A stretch of 64,000 nt of DNA, from NCBI RefSeq assembly GCF_050496545.1, contig NZ_JBNVZV010000004.1:62001-126000 (forward strand). The letters run 5' to 3'. Below, in pieces: positions 49,712-57,980 of the stretch; positions within the stretch are counted from its first letter, which is position 1, and each line of letters opens with the position of its first letter. The translations under genes were made by a program, and so were the position numbers. This DNA comes from Phycicoccus avicenniae_A. Lineage in GTDB: Bacteria; Actinomycetota; Actinomycetes; Actinomycetales; Dermatophilaceae. Under the pieces are notes generated by a model. The model ran no database searches, was not told the origin of the DNA, and was given only the letters and a program-made list of their open reading frames with translations.

Positions 49712-50440
49712 TCACGCCTGATCCGTGACGCCCTCGCTCGCCAGCCTGGCGGCGAGGGCGTCCGGCTGCGGTGTGCCACGCGTCAGCACGAGCGAGCCGT
49801 CGGCGGCCCACACCGCGAGGGCGAGGCGCAGCAGCTCGGCGCTGCTCGTCGTCGCGGTGTGGATGCGGCCGGTCCGGGCCTCGTCCGGGACGAGGTCCCC
49901 GAAGGCGGTCTCCCCGTCGCCGGTCCGCAGGGCCGGGTCCGCGGGGTCGGGCTCGTCCCACGGCGTGAGGACGTCGCCGTGCGTCGCGAGGTCGTGCGCC
50001 TCGTCGAGCGCACCGGGCGGCAGGTCGACGACGGCCCGGCGGGCCAGCGCCGCGAGCGTGACGACGACGACGTGCTCGACGCCGCCCGCGCGGGTCGGGT
50101 CGTCGGTGACGACGACGTCGACCGGGCCGGACGGCTCCGCTCCGTCGTCGGCCACCTCGACGCAGGCGCCGACCGACCACGCCGCGAACGCCCAGTAGAG
50201 CGTGCGCCAGTGCGGCGGCAGGTCGAGGCGCACGACCGTCCCCGGCCCGGCGTCGAGCTCGTCCTGGAGGAGGTTGCCGGCCTTGGCGACCCAGTTGGCC
50301 AGCACGCGGGCCGAGAGCTCGACGCGCTCGCCGCGGGTCGGGCCGTCGGTGTCGTCGTAGACCGTGATGCGGGGGCGCCCCGGGTCGGCGGCGACGAGGC
50401 GGGCCAGGAGGGCGGAGGGGGTGCGTGCGGGGGAGGCCAT
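49712..50440 (-). CDS. TIGR03089-family protein (AMP-ligase-like fragment)
   Basis: 242 aa. It resembles the N-terminal part of acyl-adenylate-forming enzymes (ARVLANWVAKAGNLLQDEL, GPGTVVRLDLPPHWRTLYWAFAAWSVGA) but lacks the P-loop and the C-terminal domain, so it is not a working ligase by sequence. This is the actinobacterial TIGR03089 type, of unknown role, often near envelope genes. ATG 50440 is supported by TACCGT 7 bases upstream; an in-frame start three codons earlier lies within that element. It is divergent from tagD, and the two promoters nearly abut. Confidence 0.75.
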   Translation of the reverse strand: MASPARTPSALLARLVAADPGRPRITVYDDTDGPTRGERVELSARVLANWVAKAGNLLQDELDAGPGTVVRLDLPPHWRTLYWAFAAWSVGACVEVADDGAEPSGPVDVVVTDDPTRAGGVEHVVVVTLAALARRAVVDLPPGALDEAHDLATHGDVLTPWDEPDPADPALRTGDGETAFGDLVPDEARTGRIHTATTSSAELLRLALAVWAADGSLVLTRGTPQPDALAARLASEGVTDQA

Positions 50441-50447
50441 CGCCCGC

Positions 50448-50453
50448 ACGGTA
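50448..50453 (-). promoter_or_regulatory. -10 element TACCGT for the TIGR03089 gene
   Basis: TACCGT lies 7 bases before ATG 50440. The tagD -35 region would cover the same bases, so the two divergent promoters may compete. Confidence 0.45.
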
Positions 50454-50470
50454 GCAACGCGGCCACCGAC

Positions 50471-50476
50471 TAGGCT
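50471..50476 (+). promoter_or_regulatory. -10 element TAGGCT for tagD
   Basis: TAGGCT lies 8 bases before ATG 50485, with no Shine-Dalgarno; leaderless transcript likely. Confidence 0.5.
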
Positions 50477-50484
50477 CGCTGACC

Positions 50485-50889
50485 ATGAGTGGGCGCACCG
50501 TCATCACCTTCGGGACCTTCGACGTCTTCCACGTCGGCCACGTCCGGGTCCTCGAGCGGGCCGCCGCCCTCGGCGACCGGCTCGTCGTCGGCGTCTCGGC
50601 CGACGCGCTCAACGTGTCGAAGAAGGGCCGCCCGCCCGTGTACACGCAGGACGAGCGGATGGAGATCGTGCGCGCGCTGCGCGTGGTCGACGAGGTCTTC
50701 GTCGAGGAGTCCCTCGAGGCCAAGCGCGACTACGTCGTCGAGCACGGTGCCGACGTCCTCGTCATGGGTGACGACTGGGCCGGCAAGTTCGACTGGGTCT
50801 CCGACGCCTGCGAGGTCGTCTACCTCCCGCGGACGCCCTCGGTCTCGACGACGGGCATCATCGAGCACATCGCCGGCCTCGGCTCGTGA
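50485..50889 (+). CDS. tagD: Glycerol-3-phosphate cytidylyltransferase (TagD)
   Basis: 134 aa, the usual length. His16-x-Gly-His19 in FHVGH is the nucleotidyltransferase motif and Arg116...Thr123 in RTPSVSTT is the TagD version of the RTxGISTT signature. MGDDWAGKFDW is also characteristic. It makes CDP-glycerol from CTP and glycerol-3-phosphate for the polymerases at 24786-38380, about 10 kb away. Having this and the CDP-ribitol enzyme in one window implies that both polyols are available. It overlaps the next gene by 4 bp (GTGA). Confidence 0.93.
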   Translation: MSGRTVITFGTFDVFHVGHVRVLERAAALGDRLVVGVSADALNVSKKGRPPVYTQDERMEIVRALRVVDEVFVEESLEAKRDYVVEHGADVLVMGDDWAGKFDWVSDACEVVYLPRTPSVSTTGIIEHIAGLGS

Positions 50890-52916
50890 CCGGTCGGGCC
50901 GTCACGGCCCCGGCGCTCGCGGCGGGCCTGTGGGTGGTCGGCGTGACGGCCGTCGGGGGCGTGCTCGCCGCCGTCGGCTGGTGGACGCCCTGGGTGGCCT
51001 GGCCGCTGGCGCTGCTCGTGGCCGTCGGTGCGGGCCTCGCCGTCCGGGGCCTGCCGGTGGTGCGCCTCACCCCCGGTGCGGCGCTCGCGATGGTCGCCGT
51101 CGTCGCCGGCTTCGCGGTCTACGCGGGGGTCACCCACTCCGAGCACGTCCTGCCCCGGCGGGACGCCGCGAGCAACCTCCAGGCCGCCGTCAGCCTCGCC
51201 GCGACGCACCAGCGGGTCGTGCCCGTCGACGTGTCGGTGGTCGGGGGAGCGGCCGCCTTCGAGCGCGGCGACGTCTCGGTGGCCAGCGCCGCGTTCTACC
51301 AGGTCGGGTCGCCCGACGACCCCGCCGTGCAGCCGCAGTTCCTCATGGCGCCGGCCGTCGTCTACGGGTTCGGCGTGTGGGCCGGGGGACCGGGGCTCGC
51401 CCAGCTGCTGCCGGCGCTCGTCATGGCGCTGGCCCTGCTGCTCGTCGGGCTGCTGGCCGCGCAGGTCGCGGGGCCGTGGTGGGGCGTGGCCGCCACCGGC
51501 CTGACCGCCGTGCTGTTCCCGGTGCTCAACGCCGCGCGCGGCACGTACTCCGAGCAGCTGGCCCTGCTGACCCTCGCCGGCGGCCTGCTCGCGCTGACCC
51601 TGGCCGTGCAGCACGACGAGGATGCGCGGTCGCGGCGGCTGGCGCTGCTCGCCGGGGTGCTCGTCGGCGGGACCGCCCTGGCCCGGGTCGACGCCCTGCG
51701 CGAGGTGCTCCTGCTGGTGCCGTTCCTCGCGATCGGTGCGGCGCTGGGGCAGCGCTGGGTGCGCCCGCTGGTCCTCGGGCTGGTGGGGACGACCGTCGTC
51801 GCCTGGGCCCTGGCCGTCGGGCTGTCGTACCGGTACCTGGGCGACATCCACGCCAGCCTGCTGCCGCTGCTCGCGATCTTCGTCGTCGTGCTGGCCGGGT
51901 CGCTCGGCGCGCTGTGGCTGTGGCGCCGCGGCCGGCGGCTGTCCGGCGGGCTGGTGCGCCGGCTGCCCGACGTCGTCGCCGGCCTCGTCGTCGTCGGCGG
52001 TCTCGGCCTGTGGAGCCGCCCGTGGTGGATGACGGTCCGGCAGGACCCGAACGACCCCGGGGCCCGCTACGTCGCCGGGATGCAGCGCCGGCAGGGCCTG
52101 CCCGTCGACGGCGGACGCACCTACGCGGAGCACACCGTCGACTGGCTCTCCTGGTACCTCGGCTGGGTGGCGCTGGTCGTCGCCCTCGTGGCGCTGGCGC
52201 TGCTCGTGCGGCGGGCGCTGGGGCGGCTGGGCGAGGGACGGCTCGTCGCCTGGGCGCCGGTCCTCGTCGTCACGGCGGCCTCGAGCGTCCTCACCCTCCT
52301 GCGCCCGGGCATCACGCCGGACCACCCGTGGGCCGACCGCCGGCTGCTCATCGCGCTGCCGCTGGTCGTGGTGCTCGTCGTCGTGGCGGCGGCGTGGGGT
52401 GCGCGCCGGCTCGCCGCATCCGGGAAGGGGTGGGGGACACCGGTGGTCGCGGTGGTCACCGTGCTGGCCGTGGGCGTGCCGGCCGTGCTCGCCACGTGGC
52501 CGTTCCGCGGCGTCGGGGTCGAGCGCGGGTCGCTCGCCGCGGTCGACGACGTCTGCGCGCAGCTGCGCCCCGACGACGTCGTGCTGGGCATCGACAGCCG
52601 CGCCTCGTCGGAGTGGCCGCAGACCGTGCGGGGGATGTGCGGCGTGCCCTACCTCGTCGCGACGACGCCGGTGCGCAAGGACCCGGCACGGCTCGCCGCG
52701 CTCGTGGCGGAGCTGGCCCGCGGGGCGTCCTCCACCGGGCACCGGCTCGTGGTGCTGGCCGCCGACGGCCCCGAGGCGATCGAGGGTCTGGGTCTGACGC
52801 CCCGCTCCGTCGTCGACATCCGCTTCCCCGAGGAGGAGCACGCCCTCGACCGTCCACCACGGAAGACCGACCTCGGGGGCATCCGGGTCTCGGTGGCCGA
52901 GGTGCCGGCGGGCTGA
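50886..52916 (+). CDS. Polytopic membrane protein, GT-C-like, unknown acceptor
   Basis: 676 aa with about 12-14 hydrophobic segments to residue 540, then an extracytoplasmic domain of about 130 residues. The first external loop has HVLPRRDAASNLQAAVSLA, with an acidic residue where GT-C enzymes place the catalytic Asp, and another loop has FYQVGSPDDPAVQPQFLMAPAVV. This architecture (many TM plus short exterior tail) matches the actinobacterial GT-C type. GTG 50886 overlaps the tagD stop, so it is co-translated with CDP-glycerol synthesis. A link to teichoic acid decoration is inferred from that coupling only. I do not recognise a named subfamily. Confidence 0.72.
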   Translation: MTGRAVTAPALAAGLWVVGVTAVGGVLAAVGWWTPWVAWPLALLVAVGAGLAVRGLPVVRLTPGAALAMVAVVAGFAVYAGVTHSEHVLPRRDAASNLQAAVSLAATHQRVVPVDVSVVGGAAAFERGDVSVASAAFYQVGSPDDPAVQPQFLMAPAVVYGFGVWAGGPGLAQLLPALVMALALLLVGLLAAQVAGPWWGVAATGLTAVLFPVLNAARGTYSEQLALLTLAGGLLALTLAVQHDEDARSRRLALLAGVLVGGTALARVDALREVLLLVPFLAIGAALGQRWVRPLVLGLVGTTVVAWALAVGLSYRYLGDIHASLLPLLAIFVVVLAGSLGALWLWRRGRRLSGGLVRRLPDVVAGLVVVGGLGLWSRPWWMTVRQDPNDPGARYVAGMQRRQGLPVDGGRTYAEHTVDWLSWYLGWVALVVALVALALLVRRALGRLGEGRLVAWAPVLVVTAASSVLTLLRPGITPDHPWADRRLLIALPLVVVLVVVAAAWGARRLAASGKGWGTPVVAVVTVLAVGVPAVLATWPFRGVGVERGSLAAVDDVCAQLRPDDVVLGIDSRASSEWPQTVRGMCGVPYLVATTPVRKDPARLAALVAELARGASSTGHRLVVLAADGPEAIEGLGLTPRSVVDIRFPEEEHALDRPPRKTDLGGIRVSVAEVPAG

Positions 52917-52926
52917 GCCCGACGGC

Positions 52927-53724
52927 TCAGAGCCGGGCGAAGGCGTCCTGCGCGCGCCGCCGCACGGCGCCGCAGAGGTGCGCGTCGACCGCGACGACGA
53001 GGCCCGGGCGCAGCGAGCGCGGGCCGTAGGCGGACCCGTCGGGGTGCGCGACCGCGCCGCCGGCCTCGGTGACGAGGAGCGTGCCCGGCGCGTGGTCCCA
53101 CGGGTTGGAGCGCGAGTAGACGATGTAGTCGGCCTCGCCCTCGATGAGCTTCGGGTAGTCGACGCCGCAGCAGACCCACGACAGGCGCATCGCGGGCAGG
53201 CCCTCGAGCGCGTGGTCGCGCAGCGCCCACATCGACGTGACGCCGACCGGCTCGCGGTCCTCGGCGACGGGTGTCGTGCGCATCCGCTCGCCATCGCGCC
53301 ACGTGCCGGACCCCTTCTCCGCCACCCAGGTCCGGCCGTGCTCGGGCTGGTGGATCCAGGCGCGGACCGTCTCGCCGTCGACGGTCTCGGCGACCATGAC
53401 CGCGTGGTCGGGGGAGCCGTGGACGAAGTTCTTCGTGCCGTCGACGGGGTCGACGGTGAAGGCGTGCCCGGCCGCGAGGTAGCGGTCCATCAGCGTGTGG
53501 TCGGCCGCGTAGGCCTCCTCGCCGAGGACGACGGCGTCCGGGTAGGCCTCGGTGAGTCGCCGGGTGATGACGACCTCGGCCTCGCGGTCGGCGACGGTGA
53601 CGAGGTCGCCGGGGTTCTTCTCCATCACCTCGCCGTCGGCGAGCGAGCGGAACCGGGGGGTGATGACCTCGGCGGCGACCTCGCGCAGGAGGTCGGCGAC
53701 GGCGTCGGTCGAGAGGCCGGGCAT
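52927..53724 (-). CDS. Inositol monophosphatase-family phosphatase
   Basis: 265 aa. Metal sites are VLGEEAY (Glu), VDPVDGTKNF (the DPxDGTxNF motif) and SNPWDHAPG (WDxAxG). The family dephosphorylates inositol-1-phosphate, histidinol phosphate, fructose-1,6-bisphosphate or PAP; the subfamily cannot be settled from sequence, though actinobacterial histidinol-phosphatase (HisN) is a close possibility. ATG 53724 begins the homology; the frame extends upstream without family similarity and overlaps the TopIB promoter region. It converges on the GT-C-like gene with 10 bases between. No his or inositol genes are adjacent. Confidence 0.88.
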   Translation of the reverse strand: MPGLSTDAVADLLREVAAEVITPRFRSLADGEVMEKNPGDLVTVADREAEVVITRRLTEAYPDAVVLGEEAYAADHTLMDRYLAAGHAFTVDPVDGTKNFVHGSPDHAVMVAETVDGETVRAWIHQPEHGRTWVAEKGSGTWRDGERMRTTPVAEDREPVGVTSMWALRDHALEGLPAMRLSWVCCGVDYPKLIEGEADYIVYSRSNPWDHAPGTLLVTEAGGAVAHPDGSAYGPRSLRPGLVVAVDAHLCGAVRRRAQDAFARL

Positions 53725-53848
53725 GGGCCCACGGTTCCACACCGTGCGCGGGCCGACCAAAACGCCGACGCGCGAACCGGTCCGGTGTCGAGCCGGGCCG
53801 CCTGCCGCCGAGCCGCTCACCTGCCGGTTGGCGCGTGCGTCCGATGGG

Positions 53849-53854
53849 TAGGGT
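53849..53854 (+). promoter_or_regulatory. -10 element TAGGGT for topoisomerase IB
   Basis: TAGGGT lies 6 bases before ATG 53861, with no Shine-Dalgarno. The rest of 53725-53848 shows nothing else recognisable. Confidence 0.5.
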
Positions 53855-53860
53855 CGCGCC

Positions 53861-54865
53861 ATGGCGAGGTTGCGGCGGGTGTCCCCGCGGTCGGCGGGGT
53901 GGACGCGCAAGCGGGCCGGCAAGGGCTTCTCGTACCGGGACGCCGGGGGCGAGGCCCTGCCGAAGGCCGAGGTCGAGCGCATCCGCTCGCTCGCCATCCC
54001 GCCCGCGTGGCAGGACGTCTGGATCTGTCCCCACGCCAACGGGCACATCCAGGCCATCGGCACCGATGCCGCCGGCCGGCGCCAGTACCTCTACCACCCG
54101 GACTGGCGGGCCAAGCGCGACGAGCTGAAGTTCGACCGGGTCAAGGCCGCCGGCACGCGGCTGGCCAAGGCCCGCGAGCGGATCATCGACGACCTCGCCG
54201 CCGAGGGGATGCCGCTGGCGCGGGCGGCCGCCACCGCGACCCGGCTGCTCGACCTCGGGTACTTCCGCATCGGGTCCGACGCCTACACCGACGCCAACGG
54301 GTCCTTCGGCCTGACCACCCTCGAGCGGCGGCACGTGCGCCGCGTCGGCACCGACCTGGTGTTCTCGTTCGTCGGGAAGTCCGGCATCGAGCACTCGATC
54401 ACCGTCAGCGACCCGCAGGTCATCGAGTCCCTCAACTACATGCGCCGACGGCGCGGTGGCTCGACCCGGCTGCTCGCCTACCGCGGCGAGGCGAGGTGGG
54501 CCGACCTGCAGGCCGCGGCCGTCAACGAGTACATCTCGCAGATGATCGCCGAGGACCTCACCGCCAAGGACTTCCGGACCTGGCACGCGACGGTGCTGGC
54601 CGCCGTGGCGCTCGCGGAGTCCCCGGAGAAGGGCGACACCGCGGCGTCGCAGAAGCGGGCGGTCAAGGCGGCGGTCGAGGAGGTCTCGGCCTACCTCGGC
54701 AACACCCCGACGATCGCCCGGAAGTCCTACATCGACCCCCGGGTCATCGAGCAGTACGAGGACGGCGTGACCATCGCGGCCACGCTGCGCACGCGGTACC
54801 GCGAGGACAGCAAGCGCCAGGCGGCCATCGAGAAGGCGGTGGCGCGGCTCATCGACCGCGCCTGA
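53861..54865 (+). CDS. DNA topoisomerase IB (poxvirus/bacterial type)
   Basis: 334 aa. N-terminal domain to about residue 85 (AIPPAWQDVWICPHANGHIQAIGTDAAGRRQYLYHP) and catalytic domain about 90-330. Active-site residues by motif are an Arg in TATRLLDLGYFRIG, a Lys in FVGKSGIEH, Arg and His in DFRTWHAT, and the nucleophile Tyr290 in ARKSYIDP. It relaxes supercoils through a 3'-phosphotyrosine nick. Bacterial TopIB is sporadic and often found near DNA-repair genes; here it stands alone after the phosphatase. The ATG lies 6 bases after TAGGGT. All five catalytic residues appear intact. Confidence 0.94.
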   Translation: MARLRRVSPRSAGWTRKRAGKGFSYRDAGGEALPKAEVERIRSLAIPPAWQDVWICPHANGHIQAIGTDAAGRRQYLYHPDWRAKRDELKFDRVKAAGTRLAKARERIIDDLAAEGMPLARAAATATRLLDLGYFRIGSDAYTDANGSFGLTTLERRHVRRVGTDLVFSFVGKSGIEHSITVSDPQVIESLNYMRRRRGGSTRLLAYRGEARWADLQAAAVNEYISQMIAEDLTAKDFRTWHATVLAAVALAESPEKGDTAASQKRAVKAAVEEVSAYLGNTPTIARKSYIDPRVIEQYEDGVTIAATLRTRYREDSKRQAAIEKAVARLIDRA

Positions 54866-54889
54866 GGGGCGGGGGCGCCCCCGGTCCTC
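54866..54889 (+). terminator. GC-rich palindrome after topoisomerase IB
   Basis: A perfect CGGGGGCGCCCCCG palindrome (54870-54883), flanked by outer GAGG/CCTC pairing, begins just after the TopIB stop at 54863-54865. Likely intrinsic terminator. Confidence 0.5.
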
Positions 54890-55004
54890 GTTGCCGGCCG
54901 ACGACACGGAGCATCCGGGCGACGCGTTGCCGTGCGGGATCCGGCGGGTGACGCGGCGACCGTGTCGTCCGCCGGTCGCGGACGGGGCAGCGCCGCCGCG
55001 CCGG

Positions 55005-55010
55005 TAGGCT
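55005..55010 (+). promoter_or_regulatory. -10 element TAGGCT for the 55021 operon
   Basis: TAGGCT lies 10 bases before ATG 55021, a slightly longer gap than at other genes; the transcript may carry a very short leader. Confidence 0.4.
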
Positions 55011-55020
55011 CGCGGGCGAT

Positions 55021-56094
55021 ATGACTGAGCACCCGCAGGCCCCGGCGGCCGACCACGACGCCCTCCACGCGGCCCCCACCGAGCAGATCGACGTGCGCAC
55101 CGGCGAGCTCGCCGGCCGCGGCGCGGACCCCTCCACCGGCGGCACGGTCCGCCCCCGCACGAGCGGCGGCTACGTCATCGAGGACGGCCCCGACGGCCCC
55201 GGCCCCGCCCCCTACGTCACCGTCGTCCTGCCCTGCTACAACGAGGGCGCGCACGTCCTCGAGGAGATCGACCGCTGCTCGCGGGTGCTCGAGGAGTCCG
55301 AGCTCACCTACGAGATCCTGTGCATCGACGACGCCAGCACCGACGACACCCTCGAGGTGCTCCGCGGCGCCCAGGCCCGCTACCCGCACATCCGGGTCCT
55401 GCCGTTCCGGCGCAACGGCGGCTCCGGCACCGCCCGCCGCATCGGGACCCAGCAGGCGCGCGGCGAGATCGTCGTGTGGACCGACGCCGACATGACCTAC
55501 GAGAACGAGCGCATCCCCGAGCTCGTGCGGGTCCTGCGCGACGACCCCACCTACGACCAGGTCGTCGGCGCCCGCACCACCGAGGAGGGCACGCACAAGT
55601 GGGCCCGCGTCCCGGCGAAGTGGCTGATCCGCAAGATCGCCGAGTGGCTGACCAAGACCCGCATCCCCGACCTCAACTCGGGCCTGCGCGCCTTCCGCCG
55701 CGACGTCTCGCTGCCCTACCTGCGCCTCCTGCCGGCCGGGTTCTCGTGCGTCACGACGATCACCATCGCGTTCCTCTCGAACCAGCACGACATCAAGTAC
55801 GTCGAGACGAGCTACGCCAAGCGCGCCGGCGTCAGCAAGTTCCACTTCGTCAACGACGCGTACCGCTACATCCTCCAGGTGCTGCGGATGGTCATGTACT
55901 TCGACCCGCTCAAGGTGCTCATGCCGCCGGCCCTGTGGCTGGTCGGCATCGGAGTCGTCAAGGCGGTCGTCGACATGGTGCGCCACCCGTTCTACTTCCC
56001 GGCCAGCACGGTGCTCCTCGTCGTCAGCGGCATCATGATCGGCTCCCTCGCGCTGCTCTCGGACCTCGTCGTGCGCTCGCGCGACGGTGTCTGA
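55021..56094 (+). CDS. GT2 glycosyltransferase with C-terminal membrane hairpin (polyprenyl-phosphate type)
   Basis: 357 aa. A disordered N-terminal tail of about 65 residues (Pro/Gly/Thr rich) precedes a GT-A domain: YVTVVLPCYNEGAHVLEEID, CIDDASTDDTLEVL, VVWTDADMTYEN with the D-x-D site, DLNSGLRAFRR. Two membrane helices end the protein (VLMPPALWLVGIGVV, TVLLVVSGIMIGSLALL). This is the DPM/GtrB-like type that transfers a sugar to undecaprenyl phosphate. The first gene of an operon, it overlaps the GT4 gene by 8 bases. Function within the cluster is inferred from the neighbouring glycosyltransferase and flippase-like protein. Confidence 0.86.
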   Translation: MTEHPQAPAADHDALHAAPTEQIDVRTGELAGRGADPSTGGTVRPRTSGGYVIEDGPDGPGPAPYVTVVLPCYNEGAHVLEEIDRCSRVLEESELTYEILCIDDASTDDTLEVLRGAQARYPHIRVLPFRRNGGSGTARRIGTQQARGEIVVWTDADMTYENERIPELVRVLRDDPTYDQVVGARTTEEGTHKWARVPAKWLIRKIAEWLTKTRIPDLNSGLRAFRRDVSLPYLRLLPAGFSCVTTITIAFLSNQHDIKYVETSYAKRAGVSKFHFVNDAYRYILQVLRMVMYFDPLKVLMPPALWLVGIGVVKAVVDMVRHPFYFPASTVLLVVSGIMIGSLALLSDLVVRSRDGV

Positions 56095-57970
56095 GGTGTC
56101 GGGCGCGGCGCTGAAGGTCGCGCTCGTCGGCCCCACGCACCCGTTCAAGGGCGGCGTCGCGGCGCACACGACCACGCTGGCGCACGAGCTCACCGAGGCC
56201 GGGCACGACGTGACGCTCGTGTCGTGGAGCCACCTCTACCCCTCGTTCCTCTACCCGGGCGAGCAGGCCGTACCGGGCGGCGCCCCCGACGTCGACCCCT
56301 TCCCGCGCACCCTGCGCGTCCTCTCCTGGGCCCGCCCGGACACGTGGGTGCGGGTCGGCCGCCGGCTGCGTGACGTCGACGTCGTCGTGCTCGTCCACGT
56401 CGTGCCCGCCGTCGTCCCCGCGCACCTCGCGCTGCTGCGGGCGGCCGGCGCCGGTGGGGGAGGGCGCGGTCCGCGGGCCGTCGTCATCGCCCACAACGTC
56501 CTGCCCCACGAGGCCAACCCCGGTGACCGGCAGCTCGTCGGGGCGCTGCTGCGGCGCGCCGACGCGGTCGTCGTCCACTCCGACGAGCAGGCCCGGGTCG
56601 CCGCCGACCTCGGCGCCTCGCGCGTCCGCGAGGTCGACCTGCCGCCGCACCTGCCCGGTGGCCCGCGCGAGGAGCGCCCGGCGCACGACGGTCCGGTCCG
56701 GCTGCTCGCGCTCGGCATCGTGCGCGACTACAAGGGCGTCGACCTGCTCCTCGAGGCGCTGCGCGAGGTCGACGGGCCCACGCTCACCGTCGCCGGCGAG
56801 CTGTGGGGCGATGCCGGCCGCCGCGTCCGCGAGCTGGCGGCCGACCCCCGGCTGCGCGACCGCGTCGAGGTGCACGGCGGCTACGTGCCGGCCGACCGCA
56901 TCGCCGGGCTGATGGCCCGCCACGACGTCGTCGCGCTGCCGTACCGCGCCGCCACCGCCTCGCAGAACGTCCTCCTCGCCCGGCGCCACGGCGTGCCGGT
57001 GCTGGCCACCGCGGTCGGGACCTTCCCCGGCCAGGTCCGCGACGGCGTCGACGGGCTGCTCGTCCCGCCCTCGGACCGCGACGCGCTCGTGGGGGCGCTG
57101 CGGCGGCTCGCCGAGCCCGGTGCGGCCGCGGCGCTGGCCGCCGAGGTCCGCGAGCCCGACCTCTCGGGGCCGTGGGCCAACTACGTCGGCGCCCTCGAGG
57201 CGCTGGCCGCCGGACCATCGGGCGTGCTCGACGACGACGAGCCCGCACCCGTCGTCCCTATGAACCCCGTCGCGCGCGTGCGCTCGGTGGCCGCCGTGTG
57301 GCGGGCTCGCCGCGGGCCGGTCCTCGACCTCGGGCCCGCCGACCTGCCGGACGGCCTGCGCGCCACCGACCTGCTGACCGTGGACGCCGAGGCCGTCGAG
57401 GCCGCCGACGTGGCCCGCGCGCTCGGCCTGCCGCGCGCCAAGGACCCGGTGGCCGCCTGGGCCGCGCTCGGCGCCGTGTCGGCCCTCGTGCGCGTCCTCG
57501 ACGACCGCTCGCGCACGGCCGTGGTCGTCGACGAGTCCGGCTCGGCCAGCCCCTTCTCCCGCTGGGCGCGGGCCCTCGGCTTCGCGCCGGTGGAGCTCGA
57601 GCTCACCGGTCCCCGGGCGGCGGTCGAGGTGCTCGACGTCGACACCGCGAGCCTCGACGTCGTGGCCCGGCTGCACCCCGGCGGGTGCACGGCCACCGAC
57701 GTCGACGTCGTCGTCGGTCAGGCGTCGTGGGCGCTGCGCTCCGGCGGCCTGCTGCTGCTCACCGTGCCCATCGGCGACGACGACCCCGAGTTCGCGGTCC
57801 GTCCCGCCGACGTGCGCGGCATCCTCGCCCGCGCCGACGACCTCGGGCTGACGCTCGTGGGCGACGTCGACGGCGACGTCCTCGGTCGGATGCGGGACGC
57901 CCGGATCGCGTTCGGCGACAACGGCTCTCCCGCGTACGCCGTCCTGCGACTCACCTTCCGGCGCCGGTGA
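56087..57970 (+). CDS. GT4 glycosyltransferase fused to a degenerate methyltransferase-like domain
   Basis: 627 aa. Residues 1-385 are a GT-B glycosyltransferase: KVALVGPTHPFKGGVAAHTTTLAHEL, VVIAHNVLPHE, LLALGIVRDYKGVDLLLEAL, PYRAATASQNVLLARRHGVPVLAT. Residues about 400-627 differ: a Rossmann-like segment (GPVLDLGPADLPDGL) and ALRSGGLLLLTVPIGDDD resemble the late part of class I SAM methyltransferases, but the usual glycine-rich SAM motif is degraded. The second domain may be structural or bind a substrate. GTG 56087 overlaps the preceding stop. A normal methyltransferase is encoded two genes later, so the fused domain could be its decayed relative. Confidence 0.76.
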   Translation: MSEVSGAALKVALVGPTHPFKGGVAAHTTTLAHELTEAGHDVTLVSWSHLYPSFLYPGEQAVPGGAPDVDPFPRTLRVLSWARPDTWVRVGRRLRDVDVVVLVHVVPAVVPAHLALLRAAGAGGGGRGPRAVVIAHNVLPHEANPGDRQLVGALLRRADAVVVHSDEQARVAADLGASRVREVDLPPHLPGGPREERPAHDGPVRLLALGIVRDYKGVDLLLEALREVDGPTLTVAGELWGDAGRRVRELAADPRLRDRVEVHGGYVPADRIAGLMARHDVVALPYRAATASQNVLLARRHGVPVLATAVGTFPGQVRDGVDGLLVPPSDRDALVGALRRLAEPGAAAALAAEVREPDLSGPWANYVGALEALAAGPSGVLDDDEPAPVVPMNPVARVRSVAAVWRARRGPVLDLGPADLPDGLRATDLLTVDAEAVEAADVARALGLPRAKDPVAAWAALGAVSALVRVLDDRSRTAVVVDESGSASPFSRWARALGFAPVELELTGPRAAVEVLDVDTASLDVVARLHPGGCTATDVDVVVGQASWALRSGGLLLLTVPIGDDDPEFAVRPADVRGILARADDLGLTLVGDVDGDVLGRMRDARIAFGDNGSPAYAVLRLTFRRR

Positions 57971-57980
57971 CGGGCCGCCG

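Noticed and set aside
49712..50440. Functional acyl-CoA or fatty-acyl-AMP ligase
   Set aside because: It lacks the phosphate-binding loop and C-terminal domain and is half the required length.
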